From the NCBI GenBank assembly GCA_003134655.1, contig PLBY01000045.1, forward strand, positions 37,791 through 101,790: 64,000 bases of DNA. The letters are read 5' to 3'. The notes under the pieces are model-generated. The model made no database searches. It had not been told where the DNA came from and saw only the letters and a list, made by a program, of their open reading frames with translations. This DNA comes from Acidobacteriaceae bacterium. Lineage in GTDB: Bacteria; Acidobacteriota; Terriglobia; Terriglobales; Acidobacteriaceae. The translations under genes were made by a program, and so were the position numbers. How positions within the stretch are numbered: position 1 is the stretch's first letter; each line of letters starts with the position of its first letter. Positions 25,901 to 33,022 of the stretch are shown here, piece by piece.

Positions 25901-26400
25901 GCCCCGGGGCCCAGGTAAGCGAGTTGGATGAAGTTTCTGCCATTGAGAGGTAGCTCGGAAATTCGCCGCTCCGTCTCGACCGTGCCCAGCGAAGACGATT
26001 CCGTCTGCAACAGAGGCGCGGCACCCGTAACCTGGACAGTCTCCGAAGCTGCTCCGAGTTTGAGCACCAGATCGACGCGTACGCTCTGATTCACGGCAGC
26101 GTCCACACTGGCCTGCACCGTTTTTCCAAAACCTTGCTTGGTGGCTGAGACCGAGTACGTGCCAATCTTGAGAAGGTTGGCGTTGTAACTCCCTTCTTCG
26201 CCTGTCGTGAGATGAACCGACTGGCTTGTTTCCAAGCTGGTGATGGTGATCTGCGCGTTCGAAATGCGAGCTCCCGAGGGATCGGTGACCGTGCCTACAA
26301 TGGCTCCCCGGTCGACTTGGGCTATGGCGGGTATGGTGGCAATCAGAAGAGAAGCGAGAAACGCCAACATCGAAACCACGGCATAGACACTGCGCGGCAT
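22918..26400 (-). CDS. TonB-dependent receptor, Oar-like
   Basis: This 1160-residue outer-membrane protein has a signal peptide of about 27 residues. It then has a carboxypeptidase-regulatory-like domain (GAIVGTVTDPSGARISNAQI, about 31-115), a plug region with LPLNGRNFIQLAYLGPGA and a long beta-barrel ending in FALKYTF with the usual terminal aromatic. These receptors are abundant in Acidobacteriota and import large substrates such as glycans. It is divergent from a PIG-L/DegT/glycosidase operon, with LacI-type operators between the two, and has a LacI gene downstream. A role in uptake of the glycan handled by that operon is inferred. Confidence 0.94.
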   Translation of the reverse strand: MPRSVYAVVSMLAFLASLLIATIPAIAQVDRGAIVGTVTDPSGARISNAQITITSLETSQSVHLTTGEEGSYNANLLKIGTYSVSATKQGFGKTVQASVDAAVNQSVRVDLVLKLGAASETVQVTGAAPLLQTESSSLGTVETERRISELPLNGRNFIQLAYLGPGANGGQTGTNVSGGVFENERANEAISVNGLRVSNNNFLLNGVDNNEFGLGGVVVLPPPDAIQEFKTEENSMSAEFGRGGAAVNVVLKSGTNRIHGGVYEFIRNDKLDAVNYFNQGQQPFKRNQFGAFLGGPIRKNKTFLFGDYQGSRLRASNPFLSTVPTAAERTGDFSDRLTGNTFTPCDDGSGPSFDTGAIFDPYTTGWNPNTTTIGPYTCNDGTTVLLRKSVIYNGQPNVFDPSRINQVGSNIANFYPQPTDPTSLTNNYLANQNQVNDQDSFDVRVDHRFREQDQIFASYSFGDVRSQQPGPLGPLWGGSDCCPSNSKSRAQHLGIGFTHTFSERFLNDLHGGYFRYAVNALPFNFGKDLGTQLGIPNVNRPGYPNSSGLTNIDVAGFTSLGDSQWLPEHVFENIFQVADTLTWIKGKHSLKFGVDFRRQQRNFFQLSSPRGWFVFGGGYTNDLTTADGGNALADLLFGAPISNEQDFLGGLYPTRYWDLAEFFQDDFHVSRNLTVNLGLRYELTSPANGRVGNFDLNRVIVNTSYGPGAVSHAGVQFDKRDWGPRVGFSWSAMKNTVVRSAFGMFYSSEANIFDDLGLNPPQLSFYAANFNASAKPSVGQLVSSGFPSTVPVGSATSISGPVKTTGPIRKIPRILEWNLSVQHQFTENWVAQIGYVGTRSYDLWNHEASDLNQAPQILDTNFCGSDPTNCIPNFGRRYYAQQPNMTQVLPLDYPQFQSFYSAFQASLNKRFSRGFNVLVAYTFAKNLGNADGNVGGYVQNSYFPNLEHGPVAPDLRHRLSVSYLYEIPVGHGRQFMGDAHGVLDAFFGGWQVAGITSAQTGEAANAVMSTDLSNTGSFSYRPDQIANPYDFSFNTASQGTDYACSKPGHQTLDCWVNQAAFVAPGLAAGQQSAHSFGNAKIGDIRGPKLVNFDLVLQKNFKIRESQQIEFRSEFFNLFNHPNFGLPGGGTSVYVDVQGGAAITNTATDNRQIEFALKYTF

Positions 26401-26452
26401 AGGTCCCCCATCGCATGCTCAAATTCGCCTGCCCTGAGTCTGCGAGTGAATT

Positions 26453-26469
26453 GGTTTATTAAAACGTTT
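26453..26469 (-). promoter_or_regulatory. LacI-type operator, receptor side
   Basis: GGTTTATTAAAACGTTT contains the central ACGT palindrome with A/T arms. It is the exact inverse of the site at 26574-26590. On the minus strand a TTGACA (complement at 26496-26501) lies about 23 bp upstream, so the site falls near the expected transcription start of the TonB-receptor gene. Confidence 0.7.
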
Positions 26470-26573
26470 AAATCCTGGGCCAAGTCAACGGGCCCTGTCA
26501 AGAAAAAATGCAAAAGATGCCGAATAAATATCAACTTTCTCTTGACAGCGGGAGGAAACGTATAGCAGTCTGA

Positions 26574-26590
26574 AAACGTTTTAATAAACC
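26574..26590 (+). promoter_or_regulatory. LacI-type operator, PIG-L operon side
   Basis: AAACGTTTTAATAAACC is the 17-bp perfect inverse of the site at 26453. With the preceding bases it forms AAAACGTTTT, a classical LacI-family palindrome. TTGACA at 26542-26547 lies 25-26 bp upstream, so binding here would block the plus-strand promoter of the downstream operon. Confidence 0.7.
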
Positions 26591-26619
26591 ATTTCACTAC
26601 CCCGACGAAAGGTTCGCGT

Positions 26620-27444
26620 ATGCGCACCGGTTTGGCTTGTTTCTTTCTCGTGTTCTTGTCGATCGTGGGGCTTCAGGGACAGCAAACGCGCCTGGAAAAC
26701 CTGCAGAATAAGACGATTCTGGTGTTCACCCCCCATCCTGATGACGATGTGTTTGGGGCGGGCGGCACGATTGCCCTGCTGAACCGCAATCATAATAAGG
26801 TCTACATCGTGGTGTACACAAATGATGACAAAGGCTCCTACGACCCGGAGATGAGTTCGCAGCGTCTGGCACGAATCCGCCGCGCCGAACAGGAAGTTTC
26901 CGAAGCACAGCTGGGCACATCGAAAGAGAACATTCTGTGGATGGGATACGACGACGGCATGCTGGAATATGCACCCCAGCCGAAACTGACCGAGGAAGCA
27001 ACGGCCATTATTCGTCGCATACGGCCGGATGTGCTGTTGAGTGTTGATCCGGGCGAATGGTACGAGCGTTGGCACAAAACCGACCATCGCATGGCCGCGT
27101 TCAACACTATCGATGCGGTGCGTGCCGCGGAATTCTGGCTCTATTTCCCCAATCAAAAGCTGCAGATGGGACTCGAACCGTACCAGGTGCCAGAAATCTA
27201 TTTCTTCTATCCTTCGCCGCAGGAATCGAATTACTTCGTCAACATTGACAGCGTCGCAGAGCTGAAGTTCGATGCCGCCTGCAAACAAGTGAGCCAGTTT
27301 GAACCGGCAATTCACAAGTATCGGGCGGATTGGGACCTTAAGGACATGGAGAAGGCCAAGGACGAAATGCGGCGAGAACAGCCGCGCAAGGACGGACACT
27401 ACGTGGAAGCGTTTCGCTACTCAACCGGATTCAACCAGTATTAG
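26620..27444 (+). CDS. Exported PIG-L family deacetylase
   Basis: This 274-residue protein has a short signal peptide (CFFLVFLSIVGLQG). The PIG-L/LmbE zinc motif PHPDDD is at residues 38-43 and a second His motif (WHKTDHRMAAF) lies near residue 155. The family removes acetyl groups from N-acetylglucosamine-type sugars in lipids or small molecules. AAGG precedes the ATG at a good distance. It is the first gene of a plus-strand operon with an aminotransferase, a mutarotase-like protein and a glycosidase, which points to handling of an acetamido or modified sugar. Confidence 0.9.
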   Translation: MRTGLACFFLVFLSIVGLQGQQTRLENLQNKTILVFTPHPDDDVFGAGGTIALLNRNHNKVYIVVYTNDDKGSYDPEMSSQRLARIRRAEQEVSEAQLGTSKENILWMGYDDGMLEYAPQPKLTEEATAIIRRIRPDVLLSVDPGEWYERWHKTDHRMAAFNTIDAVRAAEFWLYFPNQKLQMGLEPYQVPEIYFFYPSPQESNYFVNIDSVAELKFDAACKQVSQFEPAIHKYRADWDLKDMEKAKDEMRREQPRKDGHYVEAFRYSTGFNQY

Positions 27445-27465
27445 GGGCAACAAGGAGACCAACAC

Positions 27466-28692
27466 ATGTCTGCACTGGCATTGCTCGGGGGCACGAAAGC
27501 AAAGAACAAGCCGTTTCCGGTCTGGCCATATTACGACCAGAACGAAGAGCGCGTACTGAAAGAAGTTCTGGAGAGCCGAGTCTGGTGGCGCACACCCGGA
27601 ACCAAGACTCTGGAGTTTGAACAAGCGTTCGCCAAATTTCACGGAGCGCGTCACGGGATCGCCGTAACCAACGGAACCGCGGCCTTGGAAGTTACCATGG
27701 CTGGCCTTGGCATCACCGCGGGAGACGAAGTGATCGTGCCGGACTTCACCTTCGTCGCCACCGCGAGTGCGGTGCTGTTTGCGAATGCGCTTCCGGTGCT
27801 GGTGGATGTTGATCCCGAAACGTATTGCATCAATCCCGACCTGGTGGAAGCCGCGATCACGCCGCGGACGAAGGCCATCATCGCGGTGCACATGGGCGGT
27901 CATCCCGCGGATCTTGATCGGCTCAAGGAAATCGCCAGCAGCAAAGGACTGGCGCTGGTTGAGGACTCGGCGCACGCGCACGCCAGCGAGTGGCGCGGGC
28001 AGCGCATCGGCACGTTTGGCGTCGCGGGCACCTTCAGTTTTCAAGCGAGCAAGCTGATGACCGCCGGCGAAGGTGGGATGATCATTTCCAATGACGATAA
28101 ATTTGAAGTACAAGCGCGGTCGGTGCATGACTGCGGCCGCATGCCGGGTGAATGGTTCTACAGCCACTTCATTTACGGATCGAACTACCGGCTCAGCGAA
28201 TGGCAGGGCGCCATTCTAAACGTGCAGTTGAGCCGCCTCGACGAGCAGACCAAGCGACGCCATCAAAACTCACGGCTGCTGGACAGCTTGCTGAGCAAGA
28301 TCCCCGGCATCACACCGCAAAAGCTCGACGAACGGTGCACGCGGAACGGGCAGTATGCCTACATTTTCCATGTGAACAAGAAGAAGTTCGCGAAAATTTC
28401 CACCGAACGTTTCATCGCGGCCATGAACGCAGAGGGCATTCCGAACCAGGCAAGTTATCCGCCACTTCACGAGTTGCACATGTTCCGCAACGGTGAGTAT
28501 CGCAAGCGCCTCAGCGGAAAACAGGCGAAGCAGAAACATTCGTTCCTGAAGAAGAAATTCCCAGCGACACAGAAGGCGGCGTGGGAAACCGTCTGGATTC
28601 CGCAGCCTGCGTTATTGGGAGATGAAGAAGACATGCACGAGATCGCGACTGGCCTAGCCAAGATTCAGAAGAACGCCAAGGAACTTGCCTGA
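27466..28692 (+). CDS. DegT/DnrJ/EryC1/StrS aminotransferase
   Basis: This 408-residue PLP enzyme has the motifs NGTAALEVTMAGLGI, GDEVIVPDFTFVATA, EDSAHAHASEWRG and FSFQASKLMTAGEGG, with Lys about 196 as the probable PLP lysine. The family moves amino groups on and off nucleotide- or free sugars, or forms inosose amines. AAGGAGA lies ahead of the ATG, 21 bp after the PIG-L gene. A deacetylase plus a sugar aminotransferase in one operon suggests interconversion of an amino sugar; the direction and substrate are not known. Confidence 0.9.
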   Translation: MSALALLGGTKAKNKPFPVWPYYDQNEERVLKEVLESRVWWRTPGTKTLEFEQAFAKFHGARHGIAVTNGTAALEVTMAGLGITAGDEVIVPDFTFVATASAVLFANALPVLVDVDPETYCINPDLVEAAITPRTKAIIAVHMGGHPADLDRLKEIASSKGLALVEDSAHAHASEWRGQRIGTFGVAGTFSFQASKLMTAGEGGMIISNDDKFEVQARSVHDCGRMPGEWFYSHFIYGSNYRLSEWQGAILNVQLSRLDEQTKRRHQNSRLLDSLLSKIPGITPQKLDERCTRNGQYAYIFHVNKKKFAKISTERFIAAMNAEGIPNQASYPPLHELHMFRNGEYRKRLSGKQAKQKHSFLKKKFPATQKAAWETVWIPQPALLGDEEDMHEIATGLAKIQKNAKELA

Positions 28693-28715
28693 GGGGACCC
28701 GGCAACCTCACGACC

Positions 28716-29669
28716 ATGTTCGAGCGATTCTCATACCGGGGCTGGAACAATGCCTACAGGCTGTCTAACGGGGTCGTCGAACTGGTTGTGACCGCGGATG
28801 TCGGTCCGCGGATTCTCTTCTACGGCTTTCGTAATGGCGAGAACCAGCTTCACGAAGTCGTGGAAGATGCCGGCAGGACTGGCGGTTCCGAGTTTCGCTT
28901 GTATGGCGGCCACCGCCTGTGGGTCTCTCCGGAAGTGGAGAGAACTTATTATCCCGACAACGCTCCGATTGCGGTGTCTCAGCACGGTAACGCTGTTCGC
29001 TTTACGGCACAGCGGGAGGAGTTACATCCAGGCACAAGCCTGCAAAAGGAACTCGAGATCGAGTTGGCAGCAACGGGATCCCAGGTTCGGATCACACATC
29101 GCATAAGCAATCACGATGAGCGCTCGACGACGCTCGCGCCATGGTCGCCCACGATGATGCGGGCCGGGGGACGTGCGATCCTGCCCCTGTCTCCCAGAAT
29201 TGCGATGGACAAAGATCACTACTTGCCGGTAGGAGTTTTCGGCATGTGGTCGTTCACGGATTTTGCCGACCCTCGCTGGGTGCTCGGCACCTCGTATATC
29301 CAGTTGCGGCAACTGGCTAAGTCCCAAGGCCGCTTCAAAGAGCAGATGGGGGGCATCTACAACTCGGCTGGCTGGGGAGCTTACTTCTGCCGGGGCGATC
29401 TTTTTGTAAAGCGCGCGGCGGTGATTAGCGGCGCCCGGTACCCCGATTTCGGCTGCAATTTTGAAGTCTTCACCAACCCGGATTTCCTCGAACTCGAAAC
29501 CCTTGGGCCTCTGGTCGAGTTGCAACCGGGAGAAGTGGTGGAACATGTGGAGCACTGGTGGCTGTTTGGCCACGTGGCCAGCGGAGAAAACGAGAAGTGG
29601 ATCGAGTCGACCGTGGTTCCGTTGGCTGAGCAAACGGCTGCAGACTCGGAAAGCGAAAATGCCTTGTAG
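28716..29669 (+). CDS. DUF4380 / mutarotase-like protein
   Basis: This 317-residue protein resembles the DUF4380 family, which has the fold of aldose-1-epimerases. Visible features are LSNGVVELVVTADVGPRILF near the N-terminus, GGHRLWVSPE, LAPWSPTMM and a C-terminal ELQPGEVVEHVEHWWLF. No signal peptide is seen, so it should act in the cytoplasm. The enzymatic role is unproven; sugar anomer conversion is a guess from fold and context. It sits 23 bp after the DegT gene. Confidence 0.75.
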   Translation: MFERFSYRGWNNAYRLSNGVVELVVTADVGPRILFYGFRNGENQLHEVVEDAGRTGGSEFRLYGGHRLWVSPEVERTYYPDNAPIAVSQHGNAVRFTAQREELHPGTSLQKELEIELAATGSQVRITHRISNHDERSTTLAPWSPTMMRAGGRAILPLSPRIAMDKDHYLPVGVFGMWSFTDFADPRWVLGTSYIQLRQLAKSQGRFKEQMGGIYNSAGWGAYFCRGDLFVKRAAVISGARYPDFGCNFEVFTNPDFLELETLGPLVELQPGEVVEHVEHWWLFGHVASGENEKWIESTVVPLAEQTAADSESENAL

Positions 29670-29695
29670 GGCAGTGCGGGACACAGGAGAAAACA

Positions 29696-31528
29696 ATGAA
29701 GAGATGCTTGGCGCCGTCATGCAGTCGTCCGACCGTAGTTTTCGCTTCTGTTGTTTTTCTGTTTCTGATTCCGCTCAGTTCGTGGGCCCAGTCTTCGCGC
29801 CCGGTCCTTGACCACGTTCCTCCCAAGCGCTCGTCGCAAATCCGCGATGGGTTTGGCATCAATTCGGACATGCCGCGCGATCCCTATCTCCCCTGGGACC
29901 GCTGGTGGTGGACGCGCATGTTCGATGCCGGCTTCAAGTGGGCCCGCATCGGACAATATGAAAACAGCTCAGACCGCACCAGTTGGGACTGGATCGAACA
30001 GAAACGCGGCGTATTTTCCAGTTCGCCGGAACTCGATGACTTCGTGGACTCACTCGTCGACAACGGAGTCGACATCCAGGTGCAGTTGATCTATGGCAAC
30101 GTGATGTACACGTCGCCCAGCGGCAAGCGCCCGGATGTGAGTATCCCCGAGACGGGATCTTTTCATAACGATGACCGGAGTTTGTATTCCGTCTTCTGGC
30201 CACCGACTACGCCCGAGCAGATCGCCGCTTTCAATCGATATACCGCGTGGATGGTCAATCATTTTCACGATCGGATTCACTACTGGGCCTTGTGGAACGA
30301 GCAGGACATTGGGTATTGGAATCCGTGGGGCAATCCAGAGCAGTTTGGAAAGCTGCTGGGTCCGTTTATTGAAACCGTACATCGGACCGACCCGAGTGCG
30401 AAAGTGATCTACGGCGGTCAGGCGGATCCCTCGCGGGACTTCACGCAGCGTGCTTTCGATACCTGCCAGTGTGCCGCGGGAGTCGACGTGTATGCCTATC
30501 ACACCTACCCGGGTTACGGGCAGAACATGAATCCGGAAACCATGGATTACGGTGCTTACCAAGCGGAATCTCCGCGGGCGTTGCGGGATCTGGTCAAGCA
30601 TTATCCTGGGGTGAAACCCGACATCCCATTCTTCGATGACGAGTTCAACTCGATTCCTGCGTGGGTAGGTTCCGATGAATCGGTGCAGGCAAAGTATGTT
30701 CCGCGAGGTTTCGTCTATAACCTGGCGGCAGGAGTGAAGACGTTTGTCTGGCTGCTGGCTGCGGGAACCGACGGGAATGAGTACGACGATTTTGGAATCA
30801 TTCACGGACTCACGAATCACGACACTGACTTCACGCCGCGCCCGATCTTTTCCGCATTGCAGAACACGAACGCGCTGTTCTCGGATACCAAGTTTGATCC
30901 GTCGATCGAAGTCGGCGGTCCTGACCTGCCGGCGCTGCGGCGACAGGCTGGCTTCCCTTTCCTCGGGTACGGGTTCCGATCGGACAGCGGGAAAGCGATC
31001 GTAGCGTACTGGCTGGCGGCACATAGCTTTCCGGGCAATACATTTCCCCCGCTGTACGCCACGCTCTCATTGAAGAACACTGGCATTACGCGTCCGGTTC
31101 TGGTCGATGTTGTTTCCGGCGAAATCAAACCCGTCAAGTGGAGGCCCGGCACCACTGACACACTGGAGGGTCTGCCGGTCAAAGACAGCATCATGGCAGT
31201 CACGGACGAGAGCTATTTCGATTGGCCGGTTCTTCCTGAAGCCCCAAGTTCGCTGAAGCTCTCGGTTGCGAGTAACACCGCGAAACTAAGCTGGCAGGTT
31301 CATGGAGGCGGTCCCACGGGCATCGTAGTGGAGCGCCGGATCGACGAGGGCGATGCCGCGAAAGGAAGCTGGAGTCGTGTTGCAAAACTCCCAGCCACAA
31401 CCACCGAATACAACGACTCCAGTCTCAAGAAGGGCGAGCAGTTCGCGTACCGAGTACGCGCCATCAATGCCGATGGCGAGTCTGCTTATTCCAACATTGT
31501 CCGCGGAGCAATTCAACCCAAACCTTGA
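29696..31528 (+). CDS. Secreted GH39-like glycosidase with FnIII-type tail
   Basis: This 610-residue protein has a signal peptide ending near LSSWAQ. Its TIM-barrel domain at about 50-400 has candidate catalytic Glu in WALWNEQD (about 202, acid/base) and in FFDDEFNS (about 316, nucleophile), an arrangement like clan GH-A families such as GH39. A fibronectin III-like domain follows (KLSVASNTAKLSWQVHGGG to YRVRAINADGESAYSNIV). AGGAG lies ahead of the ATG. It is the last gene of the PIG-L operon and probably cleaves the imported or external glycan; linkage specificity is unknown. Confidence 0.85.
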   Translation: MKRCLAPSCSRPTVVFASVVFLFLIPLSSWAQSSRPVLDHVPPKRSSQIRDGFGINSDMPRDPYLPWDRWWWTRMFDAGFKWARIGQYENSSDRTSWDWIEQKRGVFSSSPELDDFVDSLVDNGVDIQVQLIYGNVMYTSPSGKRPDVSIPETGSFHNDDRSLYSVFWPPTTPEQIAAFNRYTAWMVNHFHDRIHYWALWNEQDIGYWNPWGNPEQFGKLLGPFIETVHRTDPSAKVIYGGQADPSRDFTQRAFDTCQCAAGVDVYAYHTYPGYGQNMNPETMDYGAYQAESPRALRDLVKHYPGVKPDIPFFDDEFNSIPAWVGSDESVQAKYVPRGFVYNLAAGVKTFVWLLAAGTDGNEYDDFGIIHGLTNHDTDFTPRPIFSALQNTNALFSDTKFDPSIEVGGPDLPALRRQAGFPFLGYGFRSDSGKAIVAYWLAAHSFPGNTFPPLYATLSLKNTGITRPVLVDVVSGEIKPVKWRPGTTDTLEGLPVKDSIMAVTDESYFDWPVLPEAPSSLKLSVASNTAKLSWQVHGGGPTGIVVERRIDEGDAAKGSWSRVAKLPATTTEYNDSSLKKGEQFAYRVRAINADGESAYSNIVRGAIQPKP

Positions 31529-31693
31529 CCAGGAATGATCGTTTGCTGCCATTGAGCACGAAGGTGATTACTTCCGGTTCTGGTGGATTCCTGCCGAAGC
31601 CGGTTGACTGCCTAGTCACGTCCTTGCCAGATTCCGTTTCGGCTACCACTGACAGCGCCCCACTGTTAGTTACTCAAAGGTGATGGGGGCCCT
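31529..31693. other. Intergenic region, no gene seen
   Basis: The stretch between the glycosidase stop and the integrase remnant shows no convincing frame, hairpin with T-run or promoter. A minus frame (RNPPEPEVITF) has some protein character but nothing recognisable. Confidence 0.4.
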
Positions 31694-31897
31694 TTAAAGG
31701 AACCCGTTGAGATGTCGATTCGTTAAGCGCTGAGGGTCACCGGAATGGCGTTCCGGCTGGCCGTTTACGATGACGAGGCCGGGCTTCGCCCGCTCGTTTG
31801 GAGAGAGGACGACGGGGCAATACCGCAGGCCCTTGCTGGCTTGGACGCGTTTGGCGAGGGTTACTTCCTTGGATTGGGTGTTGGCCACTGGTGCCAC
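31694..31897 (-). pseudogene. Truncated phage-type integrase, N-terminal remnant
   Basis: From GTG 31897 the frame reads KEVTLAKRVQASKGLRYCPV and VLSPNERAKPGLVIVNGQPE, resembling the start of a tyrosine-recombinase (integrase) type known in Acidobacteriota. After ERHSG, near 31741, the similarity stops and the frame ends, so the SAM-like and catalytic domains are missing. It lies 64 bp from the 3' end of a tRNA-Ser gene in the same direction, the usual position of an integrated element's recombinase. It is probably a relic of a lost genomic island. Confidence 0.6.
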
Positions 31898-31961
31898 CTC
31901 CGATTCAACTCGGAATCAGATAAGGTACCACCAGCATGTAACTTGCTGAAAACAAAAAGAC

Positions 31962-32051
31962 TGGCGGAGAGGGAGGGATTCGAACCCCCGGTACCCTTTC
32001 GGGTACGCCGGTTTTCAAGACCGGAGCCATCAACCACTCGGCCACCTCTCC
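31962..32051 (-). tRNA. tRNA-Ser (UGA)
   Basis: The 90-nt gene on the minus strand has the acceptor pairing GGAGAGG/CCTCTCC, discriminator G and an encoded CCA (31962-31964). The anticodon arm CCGGT-CTTGAAA-ACCGG gives anticodon TGA. A long variable arm (GTACCC-GAAA-GGGTAC) and the T-arm GGTTCGAAT confirm a class II serine tRNA. Confidence 0.96.
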
Positions 32052-32112
32052 CGCTGCGGGTTGATAAACGCGATTTGGACGCTTGGTTAGTTTACAACAT
32101 GAGCGGGGAATC

Positions 32113-33012
32113 TCAGTGCTGCGCGAGCAGGCCGAACGCTTGGGAATGAAACTCCATGACCTCGGCGAAGTGGGACAAGAAATAGGTCAGGCTGTGGTCG
32201 CCGGGGTAGGGGTGATACTCGTGTTTGACGCCTTCTTTTTGCAATTCCTGGTGTAGAGCTGCTGCGCCTTTCTCAAAGCCGTAGTTGTCATCCTGGCCGC
32301 AGTTGAAATAGATTGCCGTCTTTCGCAGGGCCGCTGCATTTCTCTTCGCCAGTACAAATGGACTGTTGTCATTCCAGTGGGGCACGTTGATCGGCTTGCC
32401 GAACACTGCGCCTAGGACTCCCGCGAGTGGTGCTCCGGCCCGTGATGCGGAATCCAGGGTTTGCGGCGATTCGGTGATGAGAGCGGCACTCTGCGCGCTC
32501 ACCGCGGAGAACAGTTCAGGATGCGCGAACGCGAAGCGCAAGGCTCCGTAGCCGCCCATGGAGATTCCGCTGATGGCGCGGCCGGCGCGGCTGGGAAGAA
32601 TCCGGTACTTGCTTTCGATCTGAGGGATGAATTCCTGCAGGAGGAAATCGTTATAGCGCACGGAGCCGTCGGCGGAGTTAATGTAAAAGCTGCGGCGGCC
32701 CTCCGGAGCGACGATCAGAAAGTCACCCATCTTGTGCTGGTTGCGCAGATCGTCGAGTAAGGTCCAGCCGCCGCTGTTGAAAAGCGTCTGTTCGTTGTCG
32801 CCCAGACCGTGAAGAAAATAGAGGACCGGATACCGCTGCGGAGGATGCTGCGTGGCGCCCGCATCGTAGCCGGCAGGCAAGTAGACGCAATAGTGGACGA
32901 CTCGTTTCAGGATGTGGCTGTTTAGCGCGCTGCAGTCGATGCGGCTCTGAGCGGCAGCTGAGCCGGCAACGATCAAAAAGAAGAAACCAGCCAGCCTGAA
33001 GGCGCGGATCAT
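32113..33012 (-). CDS. Secreted alpha/beta-hydrolase esterase
   Basis: This 299-residue protein has a signal peptide (FRLAGFFFLIVAGSAAA). It is an esterase D/tributyrin-esterase type hydrolase: the oxyanion region YFLHGLGDNEQTL, the nucleophile elbow GISMGGYGA and the C-terminal His in YPGDHSLTYF. The start at ATG 33012 is chosen for the signal peptide; it lies 10 bp after the ABC permease stop. It is therefore the last gene of a minus-strand group with ABC transporter genes, though a functional link is unproven. Substrate unknown. Confidence 0.87.
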   Translation of the reverse strand: MIRAFRLAGFFFLIVAGSAAAQSRIDCSALNSHILKRVVHYCVYLPAGYDAGATQHPPQRYPVLYFLHGLGDNEQTLFNSGGWTLLDDLRNQHKMGDFLIVAPEGRRSFYINSADGSVRYNDFLLQEFIPQIESKYRILPSRAGRAISGISMGGYGALRFAFAHPELFSAVSAQSAALITESPQTLDSASRAGAPLAGVLGAVFGKPINVPHWNDNSPFVLAKRNAAALRKTAIYFNCGQDDNYGFEKGAAALHQELQKEGVKHEYHPYPGDHSLTYFLSHFAEVMEFHSQAFGLLAQH

Positions 33013-33022
33013 GCGGGTCAGT

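Noticed and set aside
31745..32149. Plus-strand frame of 134 codons over the tRNA region
   Set aside because: It runs through the tRNA-Ser gene in antisense and opposite to the integrase remnant; no recognisable protein.
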